From positions 24,893,294 to 24,957,293 of the forward strand of contig NC_080698.1 of NCBI RefSeq assembly GCF_030445035.2: a stretch of 64,000 nt of DNA, in the 5' to 3' direction. The DNA comes from Dasypus novemcinctus (Eukaryota; Chordata; Mammalia; Cingulata; Dasypodidae). Below the pieces are notes generated by a model. The model saw only the letters and a program-made list of their open reading frames with translations. It did not search any database and was not told the DNA's origin. Numbering within the stretch: position 1 is the first letter of the stretch; each line of letters starts with the position of its first letter. Shown in pieces: positions 45,516-58,235 of the stretch. A program made the position numbers and the translations under genes.

Positions 45516-48500
45516 TTAGGGGAAAAAACCCTTTTACAAGGATAAGAGTATATTTCAAATTTAAATTTCATTGTGATGGTAGCCTAAAGTAAGTGAAATA
45601 GCCCTTGGTGTTCTGGGCTAATTATGTGTAAAGTGGGGCAAATCTTCCGTGCTGTTGTCATGTAAAGCCATGACAGTTTGTTTGCAGAATGAGAGAATTC
45701 AGTATATCTAAATATCCTCCTGTGGAATTTCCTACTGACATGACTATTTTTCCCCTTTTGCTTCTACCCAGTAGCAGTCCCTTGAGTGGCATTTGCTGTC
45801 CTAGTTAATCAGAGGATAGGAGAAATGAAAAACTCTCCTCTTCCCCCTCCTACAAAGTTTCAATGGGCGCTGGAAATGTAGGTCAAATTGCATCACTGAG
45901 GAAAAGAGCGAACAGGGTAGTATTTATGAAGTCCTGCCAACCTCTCATTAGATTCCAAGTCGTGATGAACCATTGTTGAGCCAGCTTAGGTGTGAGATAC
46001 AGGGAATTGGGCAGTTATATTTTTGATGTAATCCCAAAATGTTATATTTTAATCAGTGATAAAAAGATCTCTGTCTAAAGCCCTAGTAAAAGTAACTTAC
46101 ACTGGTTCTGTTTAATTTATATCTTCCAAGTTCTTTTTGTCTCTTATTTATTACTGGCACGTTGTAGTCATTTATATTAATTTAGCCAGAGAGATGTTTG
46201 AACTGTAGAAGTTATTGCTGTATGTATGTAAGAAAATCTATTTTTTGGTAATGACATAAATCTAATAATTTAGTGTTTTGCAAATTACACATAATCATAT
46301 GCTCAGTGGGATCTGATTAGCATACAGAAACCACAAAATGTTTTTTGTTTCTAAGTTAGTTATGGCTAAACTATGCTGTTCCATGACTATTTTTTTTTAA
46401 TGGCAATATAGACCTTAAGATATAAGAAGACTTTACAAGCTTTTTTTTTTTTTTCCAATACTGTATGCTACCCACTCCTTTGTCAGATATTCAGATTTTG
46501 GCTGCCAGATTGTTCCATTTTACTGGTATTGCCAAAAACAGTAATTCTGACAGGAAAACCAACCCTAAAAATGACTCTAGTTCCACTCCTTGCTTCCGTC
46601 AAGATAATCAGTAGTTCATTTGTATACTAAATGGAAAATCTGACAATAAAATGTATTTGCATAGGTCTGGGTATTATTAAATTTTACAAGTTCAAAAAAT
46701 TATTCTGTGAAATATATTTACATTCCAGCGTACTTTTAACAGTTTTTAGCTTTTTACTTTGAAATAATTAGATTCATGGGAAGTTGCAATAATAGTACAG
46801 AGAGGTCCTGTTTTTTCTTCTTCACCCTATTTCCCCCATTGTTACATCTTATAATAATTATAGTAGTATCAAAACCAGGATATTGACATTGGTGTAAAGG
46901 GTATGTATAGATCTATGTCATTTTATCTCATGTATAGATTCATGTAAGCACCACCACAGTCAAGATACAGAACTATTCAATCACTGTGAAACTCTCCCTC
47001 ATGTGACCCCTTTTTAGTCAAACTTATGCCCTCCTTTACCCTATGTTCCCAAACTCTTGGCAATCTCTAATCTGGTCTCTAACTCCATAATTTTGTCATT
47101 TTGGTTATGTTGCATAAATGGAGTCATACAGTATGTGACCTTTTAAGATGTGCTTTTATACTCAGCATTTCATGAAGAAGTTTATATTATAAAGTTTATG
47201 TTAAATATTTTAAAAGAGTATTTGTTTTTAAAAGGAGTTGTTACCCAGAGCTTGATTCACTAATTTTCAAAATTACATTTTTCTAGCTTGGGGAATCTAG
47301 ACTCTGTGTTGCTATATTTGGACAGCAGCTAAAGTTAAATGTGCCGACGTAATACCTGATTATAGCATTAACCTTATCGCCCACAGTTAAGGACAATACT
47401 GTGAAGTTAAAGGGAAAATTACCCTGGGAAGAGCCCAACCCATCAACAAAGTAGATAATACAATTGATTAATGAGCAGAAATCCAAATGTATACTTTATT
47501 TATACCAAATACAGTTACTGATACACATTTGTGCACATTTCATCTTGAAAGAATTCTTCAAAAGGGAGAGACGTTGGAGAATGTTATTTAAAGGAACAGC
47601 AGTTGAAATATTTACATTAATTAGTTAATGTAAAGATCATGTCACAGGATTACCATTTGTGGTTAGTATGAAATGTCACCATATGAAAGCCAGTGCCTGC
47701 TTCATGTCGATAAGATTCTTTGAATGTCTTGAGGAGGAAATAGAGTTCTATGGATAGGTGAGGACTGGGAACAAACGGCCTCAGAAGGAACAAATTTTCC
47801 TCAGATGCTGATGTGTTGCTTTCTAGCAAAATATAGGAAATACTGTAGGAGCTGTGGGAGGGCGTGTTAGTGTTTGTCTACAAATAATGACACCTTGGCT
47901 CTAGGGAATCCCTTGTGTTCAAACCTGTGGAACTGAGCAAATAGAAGGCAAGTCCCAAAGTACCGTCTGTAACTCACCAGCAGTGAAGGTGAGGATGTGA
48001 GCACTGGCCCTTAGCCTGCCCAGAAATTATCTTCCTTAAGGTTGTGCCAGGACAGATTTTTATGAATGGTATGATTTTCTAATTGTCAAGAAATTGTCAT
48101 TTGCTCTGGCTCCAAACATTTTAGACAGTCTTCCTGCCAGGTAGGAACATATTCTTTGTAATTAAAATCCAACCTCTACTTACCTGCTTAACATTTTTCT
48201 AGCAATCCCCTTTGTTTTCTTCCAGCAGCATATGATTGTACTTGAAGTAGCTATTTGGGGAGTAGAAGGGAAGCAGTCATTTATCTATCATCCACAATAT
48301 GCCAGTCCCTGTGCCAAGTGTTTGTGTACATTCACTGGTGTAATTACAATATTGAAAAATTGCATTAATGATCCTTAAACAAGTCAGTTTTCTTGGTCAG
48401 ATTTACCTAAGAGGACTATTATTCAAAACACAAAAATAGAAGTCATTTATTACATATAATGGTCACATATATATTTCACATATATTCAAAACCCTTTCTA

Positions 48501-49504
48501 ATGAGCTAATCTATATTTAAAGAATATATTTTTATTTATTAATTGGTTAGTTTACAGAAGTTATTCATGAGGCAATGTGTGTGAAGTGATATGCAATATA
48601 GAGATGGAAGACCCTCCTACTTCCTCTTAGCAGTTTATTTCTGGGTAAGGAAATCGAGTTATATCTACAAGAAAATTAACAGCAGGAATGGAAACTACTT
48701 AATCCATCAATGCAAGATGTACAGTAAGATAATGCATAATTAATTACCAAATAAATCTTTCAGATAGTAAATGCTGTAAATATTCAGGGGAAGAAAAGAT
48801 TACCAATCTCTGACCCTTGAGATTTTATCATCGGTAAAGTGTGGGGTAATATGTACCTCATGATGACAAGTGAATAAATTACATATATAAAAGGCCTACC
48901 ATATCATTAGGAAACCTTCAGTAAATTATAGCAGCTGCTGTTAATAATGAAATAATGATGATGATGATGATATCAAAATAATACTATATTAGTAGGGTAG
49001 GCTAACTGCTGTAGCTACCTCAAATTTTACATGTTTATTTCTTGCTCAAGTCATAGCTCAGTGTGGGTTGACAAGGAGCCCAGGCACCTTCTATTTTGTG
49101 GCTCTGCTTTCCTTTACGTGCTTTGAACAATCCTCACTTGGCCAGCAGAGGTTGTAAGAGACTAAGAATCAGGGAAGGGAGGTTTGTGTGGGCTAGGCCT
49201 AAAAGTGGTGTCCAACATTTCTGTTCACATTTTAGGATTTAACCGTATAGTTGTACCTTATTGCAAGGAATATTGGGAAATTTAGTCTGTGTGTTCAAGA
49301 AGAATTGACAATATTTATCATAAATAACATTTAGAAAGTCTTAACAGAAGAGGGATTTCCCTGAATCTTTTAGAGAAAGACAGTAAAATTTGTAATAGAT
49401 TTCCCAGCCTGCCTTTAAGTGATAATAATTAAAGAGGAAGGATGGAATAACAAATCCCAACAAGCATTATTAATAAAACTATACATTTATCCCACTAGTC
49501 TCTG

Positions 49505-49655
49505 TCTTTACCATATGCCATTTGGTGCTGACCTTGGGCAAGCTGTTTAACTGCCATTGGCCCCCATTTCCTCACTTATATTTTCTTTGTAAGGCTGTGA
49601 AGTGCTTAGCTCAGGGCTTGGCCTAAAGCACGTACTCAGTGAAAGTTGTTATTAT
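49505..49655 (+). repeat. MIR SINE
   Basis: CTGACCTTGGGCAAGCTGTT and GGCTGTGAAGTGCTTAGCTC are MIR landmarks. Confidence 0.78.
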
Positions 49656-50444
49656 AGGTAGCGAAATAAGTATGGTCCCAGAATTAAATGCGTGCTCTCT
49701 GTTCACGTATTTAACATCTTTCCTAAAGGACCATGTTAGACTAGCAAGGATGACTTGACTGAGGACATTTTACATGCATTTTAGAACAGTATAACCCCAG
49801 CCTAGTGATAGGGGATTAATGTTCTTCAGGCAGAATACTGAGGGAGAAAGAAACCCTCCCAGCTTACCCTACCCTACCCCACCCCACCCCTGGCCAACTC
49901 CAAAGACTCTATTCCTCTATTAAGAGAACAACAGGAATACTGGACTTTAACTTAAGTATTATCCTTCTTCCCCCTTTTCTGTTGTTGATGTCTAAAAGTT
50001 GGATCTGGCTGGGAAGAGTGAGGGTCAATTCCAGAACAGCTACTTATCCTTTGAGGCTACTTGCAGGTCTTCAGCAAAGCAAGAACATTCTACCCCAGCA
50101 CCTCTTAACTGGAGCTAATGGGTAGCTGTCAGAGCCAGTGGTTCAGTTAAATCCAGATCAATTTAGCAGGCATTTATTAATACTTACAATGTTGGGCCGT
50201 TGGTATTCAAGGATCAAATGCTTCAGATCCTGCCTCCAAGAAATGTTGGGAGGTGGATGTGATGACCTGAAGAGGTTTAATCAGAGCTAAATTTTTAAGG
50301 CTCAGTGTGTGTTAATGAGTTTACTTGGGAGGTAGGAAGAAAGGAATTTAAGGGGGGAAAAAACAACAGGTACAGGGGAATAAAGGTAGAAATTGTTGTG
50401 ACATGTGGCAATGGAGGGAATGGTTTTGACTTCAGCTCTAGTAT

Positions 50445-50625
50445 GTGACTGCCTTGGTCCTGCTCTTTACTGGCCTCAGCTTGCAAGTCTCAGTTTTCTC
50501 TCTGTTAAAGAAAGATAGTAAGAGTACTTACAGTCGTCGACTTGGAGGATTAAGTGAAATAATGCATATAAAGAGCTTCCTATGTGTCCATACCTTGTAT
50601 ACAGTAAGTGCTCCTAAATGTCAGC
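50445..50625 (+). repeat. MIR SINE
   Basis: CTCAGTTTTCTCTCTGTTAA, GAGGATTAAGTGAAATAATG and CAGTAAGTGCTCCTAAATGT follow MIR order. Confidence 0.78.
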
Positions 50626-51865
50626 TGCCACTATTACTACTATTACTTGACCAAGGTTTTTGCACCGTGATAAGTTGGAAAACAATTGGGAATTTTATTA
50701 TAATTTTAATCCTCTTTTTGGCTAATGGTGAAATATTGTGCTGTAGTCATAGACAGTGGGAAAATGGCTTGCTGACACACCCCTCCTCAGCTAAGAAGAA
50801 GGGGCGCCCAGTTAACGTCAGTGAAGTGTGGGAGAGACAGGGCTTAAAATTGGAGAGCTTTGAATTCTGAAAAGGAAATGTAAGACGGCCTACATGAACC
50901 CATTTGGAGAGAGGAGAGTGGCCGAATGTGTGCAGGTATGTAGAAGCTGCCAGAAAACGGAAACTCCTTTAAAAATAAGACTCCACATGAGAAGTTCCAC
51001 AGAAGGTGCATAAAAGCCCTAGGATTGACTCCAGAGACTGAAATGTACCCCTGAAACCTATCTAGGGCACAGTTGCTGAAGCCTTTCCTGGTAATTGTTC
51101 TTGGTTCTTCAGTTGTATTTTTAAATGCTCATTTGGTGTCCAGTGTAATGTCTCTTGAGAGCAATCTCTGTAGCTTAGTAGGTGCAAAAACGCTGGCTGA
51201 CCTCTGAAGAGGGGGATACCCAGTAGCACCATTGATAAGATGGGTTGCATGAACTTTGCCTTGTCAGGGAGAAAGCCTGTTAGGATGAAAGCAAGGTGGA
51301 AATGGGATAGGATAAGAAATCGTAAACTAGAGACAACATTTATTCATGTTTCTGGAGAATATGCCTGCAGGTGACATGTGACCTGTTTTTTAAATTTTTT
51401 TTTTTTTTTGGCTGTGGTTTTTCATTTAGGAGAAGACACTAGGAAAACAGCATAGGCTCAGTACCACAAACATGGCTGCCTGCAGGAGATGGGCCTGGAA
51501 GGACAATAAGTAATGCAGCCAGGCGGGACTTTGGAAAAGTCATGCTTAGTGACAAGGTGCAGCCCATGACACAGCATCAACCAGTTATGCAACATGCAAG
51601 AGAGCTGATCCCAATGGCCAGCTTTTTGGATTTTCCAAAAGAAACCAGGAATTTGATATTTTATGTGAATCTTCCCACCTTTTAAATATTAGCAACACAT
51701 TCATATTTTTTTCCGATATCACCATGGAAGCCAAACAACCAAAAACATGGACTATTTTAGGCTGTGGGCTTTCTGCTTGCAGTGAGTGTCAAAGGGTAGA
51801 AACAAAACTGCATAACCAGGTAGTTAGGTGGCCCAGCTGAATCTGGCAGGGGAAGCACATAATAC

Positions 51866-51953
51866 TTTTTTTAAGGTTTTGGGGTCCAGGGACTGAACCT
51901 GGATCTAGTATGTGGGAAGCAGACATTTAACCACTGAGCCACATCCACTCCCC
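51866..51953 (-). mobile_element. Short DAS SINE, antisense
   Basis: The reverse complement shows GGGGAGTGGATGTGGCTCAG and GGTTCAGTCCCTGG. Confidence 0.87.
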
Positions 51954-51954
51954 A

Positions 51955-53100
51955 GGAACACTTATTTTGTTGAATAAATAAACCAACTGGATAAATGTCT
52001 CTTGGTTCTTAGCCTTTTCACATATAGAACGGAGAGATTAGAGTTAGCCTTCAAGGTTTCACTTTTTTCCAGCTTTACCTTAAAAGAAAGAATCAAGTTT
52101 AAACTCATCCTGTTGCCCTCCTTGCAGGGACCACCTCTCCAGCCCTTTTTCCCTTCCTTTCCATCCCTCCCTAAGCACCTATGTGCCAGTCTCACATTGA
52201 AGTATAGTAGTTTACCTAGAGTTTTATTTAAGGAATAAAAACAAAGTTTATACCGTTATGCTTTAAAGCAAGTTCAAGTAAGCTTGTTTTCTCTTTCCCC
52301 TATCATGACTAAAAGGTTGCTTAATTCTAAAGATTTGTTGGTTATATAATAACAGGGGATTCCGGTTGTGCCTTAAACTGGGGCAGGCCTTTCAGAGTCT
52401 TAAAAGGACTTAGAGATGTTATTTCTAGAAAATAAGCCATTTTCCCTAAAAGTTGACACAACACTACCAATATAAATGTGGGCTTTTCTCTGTTTTAAGT
52501 GAATGAGAGAGGATGTTTCTGAACCCTTGGGCATTTTGCTAGATCTTCTTTTATAACAAATTTTGGTGATATTGCCCTTTTGTTTTTTAATATGAAAGTT
52601 TTTGTTGTCTTGGGCAGAATTGTTTTTGTTGCAGTTATCAGAAATTATTTCAAAAGAAGGGGGGATTTATCATGTCCAGGGGATTCTTGGAACCCTAGGG
52701 AGGAAAGTGCTTGGGATCTTTGGTGGGGACAGAGAGGCCCAGGAGCCTCCCAGGCAGACACTGTTTCTGAGCAGCATTTTTTCTGAGCAGCATTTTTGTC
52801 CTCTCTTTGCAGACTGGCTTTTTCTTTTAGACTGAGAGTGCATGAAATTTTGGAGAGCATTAAAGTTATGCCTTTCTTTTTGATTCCTTGTCCTTGCCCA
52901 CTCCCATCTAACTGGCCAACATTTCAAAAACAAAACAAAACAAAACTTTAAATATTGTGTTTATTGAGTGTTTTTTCATAGTAGGTATTAAATGAATAAA
53001 AGGTATCAAATTTTTTGGTTCTATTCTTAGAAACTGTTCTCCATGTCTACCGTTTTAAACTATTTCTATTTCTTTTTGCAAAACAAATTAAATTATTGTT
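51955..53100. other. ATXN7 intron 1, unassigned
   Basis: No recognised feature. ORFs are short and overlap on both strands. Confidence 0.5.
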
Positions 53101-53104
53101 TAGG

Positions 53105-53205
53105 CAGTTAGGTGTACTGAAAAGGGATCCGAACAGCATCAAAGCCCTGGATTCCAGTTTAAATTTCAAACCACTTATTTTCTAGGTAATCTTGAACAGG
53201 TATAA
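53105..53205 (+). repeat. Diverged MIR
   Basis: GCCCTGGATTCCAGTTTAAA and CTAGGTAATCTTGAACAGG fit the MIR core. Confidence 0.5.
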
Positions 53206-53217
53206 TTAATAATTATG

Positions 53218-53394
53218 GAGGGAATGGAGGTGGCTCAGGTGATTAGGTGCCTCCCTCCCACATCGGAGGTCTTGGGTTTGATTCCCAGTTCCTCCTAAAG
53301 AAACAAAAGAAGATAAACAGACACAGCAAGTACAAACAATGATGGGGTGGGAAGAGATAGATAAATAAAATAAACCTTTAAAACAAAAGAAAAA
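53218..53394 (+). mobile_element. Mid-length DAS SINE (internally shortened)
   Basis: The head (GGAGGTGGCTCAGGTGATTA, GGGTTTGATTCCCAG) is joined directly to the AACAGACACAGCAAG tail block. The GCGCAAGG body is absent. Target duplication AATAATTATG is at 53208-53217 and 53395-53404. Confidence 0.87.
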
Positions 53395-53503
53395 AATAAT
53401 TATGACTGCTCTCAATCTGTTTCCTCACTATTTATTAAATAGAGAGCGTAACTCCAGCTCTTTTGAACACAGGGTTGTTTGTGACAATCAAACGGGAGAA
53501 TAT

Positions 53504-53591
53504 GGAGCAGATGTAGCTCAATGGTTGAGTGCCTGCTTCCTATATACAAGGTCCTGGTTTCAATCCCCAGTACCTCCTAAAAAAAAAAAGC
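53504..53591 (+). mobile_element. Short DAS SINE with 16 bp target duplication
   Basis: GCAGATGTAGCTCAATGGTT and GGTTTCAATCCCCAG with an A tail. Flanks TCAAACGGGAGAATAT and TCAAATGGGAGAATAT differ at one base, a former CpG. Confidence 0.95.
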
Positions 53592-53607
53592 TCAAATGGG
53601 AGAATAT

Positions 53608-55416
53608 ATAAGTATATTATAGTCTTTTTTTTTGTCCTTTTAAAAAAAGATTCCTGACCCCTATTCTAAACAGAAGTTAACATTTTTAAATGCTTATTTT
53701 CAGTAACTGCCACTACCATTTTTCTCTTAAGAAAAGGGTTTCCTGTAAAGCATTTTTAAGGTATTCAGCTTAGTAAATGAATTCTTTAAAAGCCAAACAC
53801 TATCTTGGGGGAGATATCATAGTCCCTGAAATCTGATGACTTCCTTGGACACTTTAGAGAAATAGCTGGAGTGTCCTAATGGAAAATTGAAAAATGGCTT
53901 GACCTAGTGAAATAAGATCAAGCCTGGAGTCTAATCTGATGCCAGTGTGTTCCATCTCGACCTCAGTCTATTCTGAGGAAATCACTGTCAGGGAGGTGAA
54001 TGGTTATCTCTTTCATAACATCTTTTATTGACTGTCTTTATCATGGTAATTTGTAGTTCACTTTGAGAGATTTTCCGTAGCTGGAATGTGTTTAGGTTGC
54101 AAAGAAATCAACTTTGGCTCAGGATAGACATGTTAAGCAAAGATAGCTGCTCCTATTGGATGTAAAGTAAAAAGGGAACACTAAAATGGAAACCAGAGAA
54201 ATTTTTTAAAAGATAGGAGATGGTAAGAAATTAGAAATCTGGCAAGAGGAACATCTGACTAATAAAGATTGTAGGAATGATTTTAAGCATTACTAAATAG
54301 CATTTTGTGGGTGACTAAAACTGAAACTGTTTGAAAGTGGGGACAGAGAGAGGACAGATTATGATCCAGGGATTAAAAGCCAGTAAAGATAATTGTAAAT
54401 AAATATTCAAAACATGCCATACAATTTCAGCCACTCGCTTTCAGAGATGTTGTGCTAGCATCTTATGATCTCAACCCATAGAAATACATGGCTTACCATT
54501 TTAGAGTATACGAAAATAAGTGAAAACGAAGCAATGCAATATTCCCACCACCCAACATTGGTGTTTATAGCCAATGAAGATTGTAGGAAGAGAACCTTAG
54601 TAGGGACATTTTCATGTGACATGAGCCTTCCTTGTGCTTTATACTTTGACATCATCTTCCAATTGCTGTGTCATTGCCCGTATTTGCTGCTTTCTTTTCT
54701 GTTGTGTGTCAATCTTGAAAACCAGCCTAATTTCTAAGTCTGGTTTGTTAATCTCTAATACATTGACTCCTTAATTTACCGCTCCTTCCCAAGTTAATTT
54801 GAATGGTAGCCACATTTTACTTGAAATATATATAGACATACACATATGCCCACAACTGTGTAGATAATAGAACGCATAATTTCCTTGTACTTTATAGGAA
54901 GATAGCTTAATTGAGTTTTTGTTTCCTGTTTAAAGTATTATGAATTGCTTTTATAAACTGAATGATAAAGGTCAGAGCAAGCTCTCCAAATAATGATCTA
55001 AATCAGTATGTGCATGGTGTTTTTTTTAAATTTTTGATTCTGATGGGTTTCATAGAAGCAGACTTTCTGAATAGCCATTTAAAAAATTAAGTGAAAACTC
55101 ATTAGTGGCAAATTACGCACAATGATTTTAAGCCCCAGGAGGCTGACTCTTTATATTGAATAGTCATTTGTTTTTAGTTTACTGTAAATATAACTAATTA
55201 AGTTCATTGTAAAAAAAAGAAACACAACTTTTTTTTCATTTGCTGTAAAATTGGTCAAGTGCCTTGAATTTTTAACACTTTGACATTTCAAAGCAGATAT
55301 AATAATTTTGGAATGTCTGGCAACTAATCAGTTTTTAGACTTTGGATTAGCTTTATTCACTCCTTCATCCACTTCCCCTTTTCTCTCTTTCTCTCTTTTT
55401 TTTTTTTTTTTGGTAG
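53608..55416. other. ATXN7: ATXN7 intron 1, distal part
   Basis: No repeat is clearly recognised. It ends in the pyrimidine tract of the exon 2 acceptor (55381-55416). Confidence 0.5.
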
Positions 55417-55514
55417 ATCTGAACGGAATTAAGAAGAAAGAACTTCCACAATCACAACAGATGAAGATCCACTGATATATCGATCAGGATTTTTCCCTGT
55501 CCTCCAAAGAAAAG
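55417..55514 (+). other. ATXN7: ATXN7 exon 2 (non-coding, 98 nt)
   Basis: A long polypyrimidine tract and GGTAG acceptor precede ATCTGAACGG. The exon ends CCAAAGAAAAG before a GTAACT donor at 55515. It agrees with the untranslated second exon I associate with ATXN7, and its strand and distance from the THOC7 head-to-head promoter agree too. It contains a four-codon uORF (55461-55475). The coding start with the CAG repeat should be in the next exon, right of this window. Confidence 0.72.
55461..55475 (+). CDS. Minimal uORF in ATXN7 exon 2 (MKIH)
   Basis: ATG AAG ATC CAC TGA. The start context CAGATGA has an unfavourable C at -3 and A at +4. It is in the leader if exon 2 is included in the mRNA. 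Confidence 0.45.
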   Translation: MKIH

Positions 55515-56938
55515 GTAACTAGTTGTTCCGACATAGTGCAGCTGAATAAATGCAATGCTTCCAGTTATAAGAGTTTGAGTTCTACCAAAGGATGGTGGTT
55601 TTTTGTTTGTTTGTTTTGTTTTAATTTAAGGTATTTGAGTTAAGATCTCAAGTTTTAAGCTTAAACTTGAATATTATCCTACTATTATCAAATGCCAGTG
55701 GATTTAGGAGTATGATATTATTAAGTATTCGGCTGGGTGCATTATTTATTTGTCAGCACAAAACTTGCTAAATGCCCCCAAAATGTATTAAAATTACAAT
55801 AGGACTCTGGAGCTACTACCACCACCCTTCAACCCCCAATCCACATCCACCCTTTCCCTGGGAAATTGTCCAAAGGTGTGCTATTGTGTTTCTTGCCGGC
55901 TCCATTTTCCCCACCTCCTGTTTTCCTCTTGCTCCAAGTAATGTGGACCCAGCTGCTCAGGGCTAGAGAAGCATCTTAACAAGATTATAAAACAGGCAGG
56001 AGTCCTTTAAGCTTACTTTCTGGGCCCAGTGCTTTTGCCCAGTCCATGAGATGGTTCTGTGCACAAGAGCAGTTCCAGATCATTATAAATATAGCAGCCA
56101 CCATTAATTGAGTTTCTCACTATATGCCCCCCATTGGGCGTTTACTATTTGGGGAGGAGGGTGATTAAGTTGCAGATTTCCTGGAGGTATTTTGATTAAA
56201 ACAAAGTTCTATCCTGTTTATTGAAAGGAATGAGGTGGTTTGCAAGCTATGATACAGTTTAAGATGAGTCATTTAAAGATAAAACTGAACAAAACCCAGT
56301 CAGGGAAGACCACAGGAGTTTCAGCCTCTGGAATTGAATAACTTACATGCTTAGGCAACACATATGATGCCTCAGTCAGGTTTTAGGCAACTACAGTAAA
56401 AGTGGAAATATTTCAGACATGTACTTCATCTACAAAGATTATTTCAACCTCTACCAAACTGAAATAGGAGCCTCACAGAGGATGTGGCAGTTCTTTTTAG
56501 GTGGGATAAGAGTAGTGAGTAGTGAGAAGTCTCCACATGCATAATGGGCCCCTAAAATTTTCTGGCCTAAAACTGAAAAGCCAGCAATGCAGAGGTATCC
56601 CTTGGACATCATAATCATCATAATGGATAGTATTCATTGTGGAATGTCTGGAAGGTGCCAGAGGAGAGAGAATTAAGGGCTTTCCTAGATGGTGGTCAGC
56701 AGCTGGCAGTGGTAGGGTTTGTGGGGAGAATAGGGAAGAAACACATTTGATAGAAATGCCAGTGGAGCCTCTAACCTATTTAGTGAGCTTCTACTATATG
56801 TATATAGGGATTGTCCCAAGGGATGGGGAGTGGGGGAAGAGAAATATAGGAGGTGATTTCTGCTGATTATGATTATGGCTTACACTCTTTTGAATACTAT
56901 CCTGATGAAAAGATTATAGGATACCAGAAGTAAATGAC

Positions 56939-57350
56939 TGGGAAGTGGATGTGGCTCAATCAATTGGCCTGCTGTCTACCATATAGAAGGTCCAGGGTTC
57001 AATGCCCAGGGCCTCCTGGTGAAGGCAAGCTGGCCCATGTGATGAGCTGGCCCATGCAGAGTGCTGCCCCGCGGAGGAGTGCTGGCCCACTTGGAGAGCT
57101 GACTTAGCAAGATGCCACAACAAAAAGAGACACAGATGAGAGACAATAAGAGACACAGCAGATCAGGTTGCTGAGGTGGCACAAGAAAATGATTGTCTCT
57201 CTCCCACTCTGGGAAGTCCCAGGATCAATTCCTGGAAGCTTCTAATAAGAAGACAGGCAGACAGAGAAGAACACACAGCAAATGGACACAGAGCAGACAA
57301 TGTTGGGAGGGGGAGGGGGAGAAATAAATAAAATCTTCAAAATAAAAAAA
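56939..57350 (+). mobile_element. Long dimeric-type DAS SINE
   Basis: First unit GGAAGTGGATGTGGCTCAAT with GGTCCAGGGTTCAATGCCC. Second tRNA-like unit from about 57170 (TGAGGTGGCACAAGAAAATG, CCCAGGATCAATTCCTGG). The tail has an A-rich end. Target duplication AAGTAAATGAC is at 56928-56938 and 57351-57361. Confidence 0.92.
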
Positions 57351-57519
57351 AAGTAAATGACAGGAGGCAGGTAAAGAAGAGGAGTCACAAACAGGGGCCA
57401 GTCAAGGAGGGGAATGAAGTAGGCCAGGTAGAATGGTGAGAAACTGTCAAATCCATGACCAATTTAAAGAGACAAACCCTTCCCAGTACCAACTGATTGT
57501 ACGCCCAGTGTCATTCATT

Positions 57520-57640
57520 CAGCACATTTATTGAGTGCCCACCTATGTGCCTGTTCTCTTCCAGGTACTGGGCATAAATTAATAAATCAAAGGGACAAAA
57601 GTCCCTGCCATTGTGGCACTTATATTTTCTAACCATTTAT
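57520..57640 (+). repeat. Ancient mammal-wide repeat
   Basis: CACATTTATTGAGTGCCCAC, TTCCAGGTACTGGGCATAAA and AGTCCCTGCCATTGTGGCAC are the same family that is interrupted at 8157/11909. Confidence 0.65.
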
Positions 57641-58235
57641 CACCATCTAAATAAGATAAAATTGATTTTTCATCTTCCTCTTTAAAAATTTATCTCTTGG
57701 CTGTCTTTTACATTCTTTCTTTTGGCCTGCTACATTATTGCTTTCATTTCTAAAAGCAAAAAAGGTTACAAGAGGATGAGGTATATCATAAAATATAAAA
57801 GTAGCTAATGCTTATGGTATACTTAGTATATGCCAGGCCTTGTTCTAAGCATGTAAACTCATTAATTCCTCATAACTATCTGATGAGATAGGTACTGTTT
57901 TGATCCTTTTTTTTACAGAGGAGGTAACTGAGGTAGAGCCAAAAAGTATCCTGCCAAGGAAGAGGGAAAACATGTGTAATACAGGGACATTTTCAGGACT
58001 TGGGAATTGCCGTGAATGACATTGCAATGACAGATACAGGCCATTATGTGTCTTGCCATAACCTACAGGACTGTTTGGGAGAGAGTATAAACTACAATGT
58101 AAACTATAATCCATACTTAGTGGCAATGCTCCAAAATGATTTACAAGTATTTTGTTGAGAATTTTCTAAATAGAGGCTGACACATCTGTGTCAAGGGAGA
58201 GTCTGTTTGGATCTTTTATTTTTCTTGTCTAATTG
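57641..58235. other. Unassigned intron sequence with an old repeat remnant
   Basis: At 57780-57960 the text TATATGCCAGGCCTTGTTCT and TTTACAGAGGAGGTAACTGA match an old mammalian repeat. Confidence 0.5.

Larger units (their letters stand above)
45516..51865. other. ATXN7: ATXN7 intron 1, long stretch poor in young repeats
   Basis: No exon is recognised. It holds an old L1-like remnant at about 46722-47190 (AAATGGAGTCATACAGTATG), MIR copies at 49505-49655 and 50445-50625, an ATG microsatellite near 48950-48970, a C-rich CCCTA/CCCCA tract at 49858-49890 and an old unclassified repeat near 49000-49200. For over 6 kb there is no intact DAS SINE. Confidence 0.5.
20107..55416 (+). other. ATXN7: ATXN7 intron 1 (predicted, ~35.3 kb)
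   Basis: It runs from the GTGAGC donor after 20106 to the acceptor before 55417, whose long polypyrimidine tract starts at about 55381. No conserved protein-coding exon is recognised inside. Its contents are itemised separately. Confidence 0.6.
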
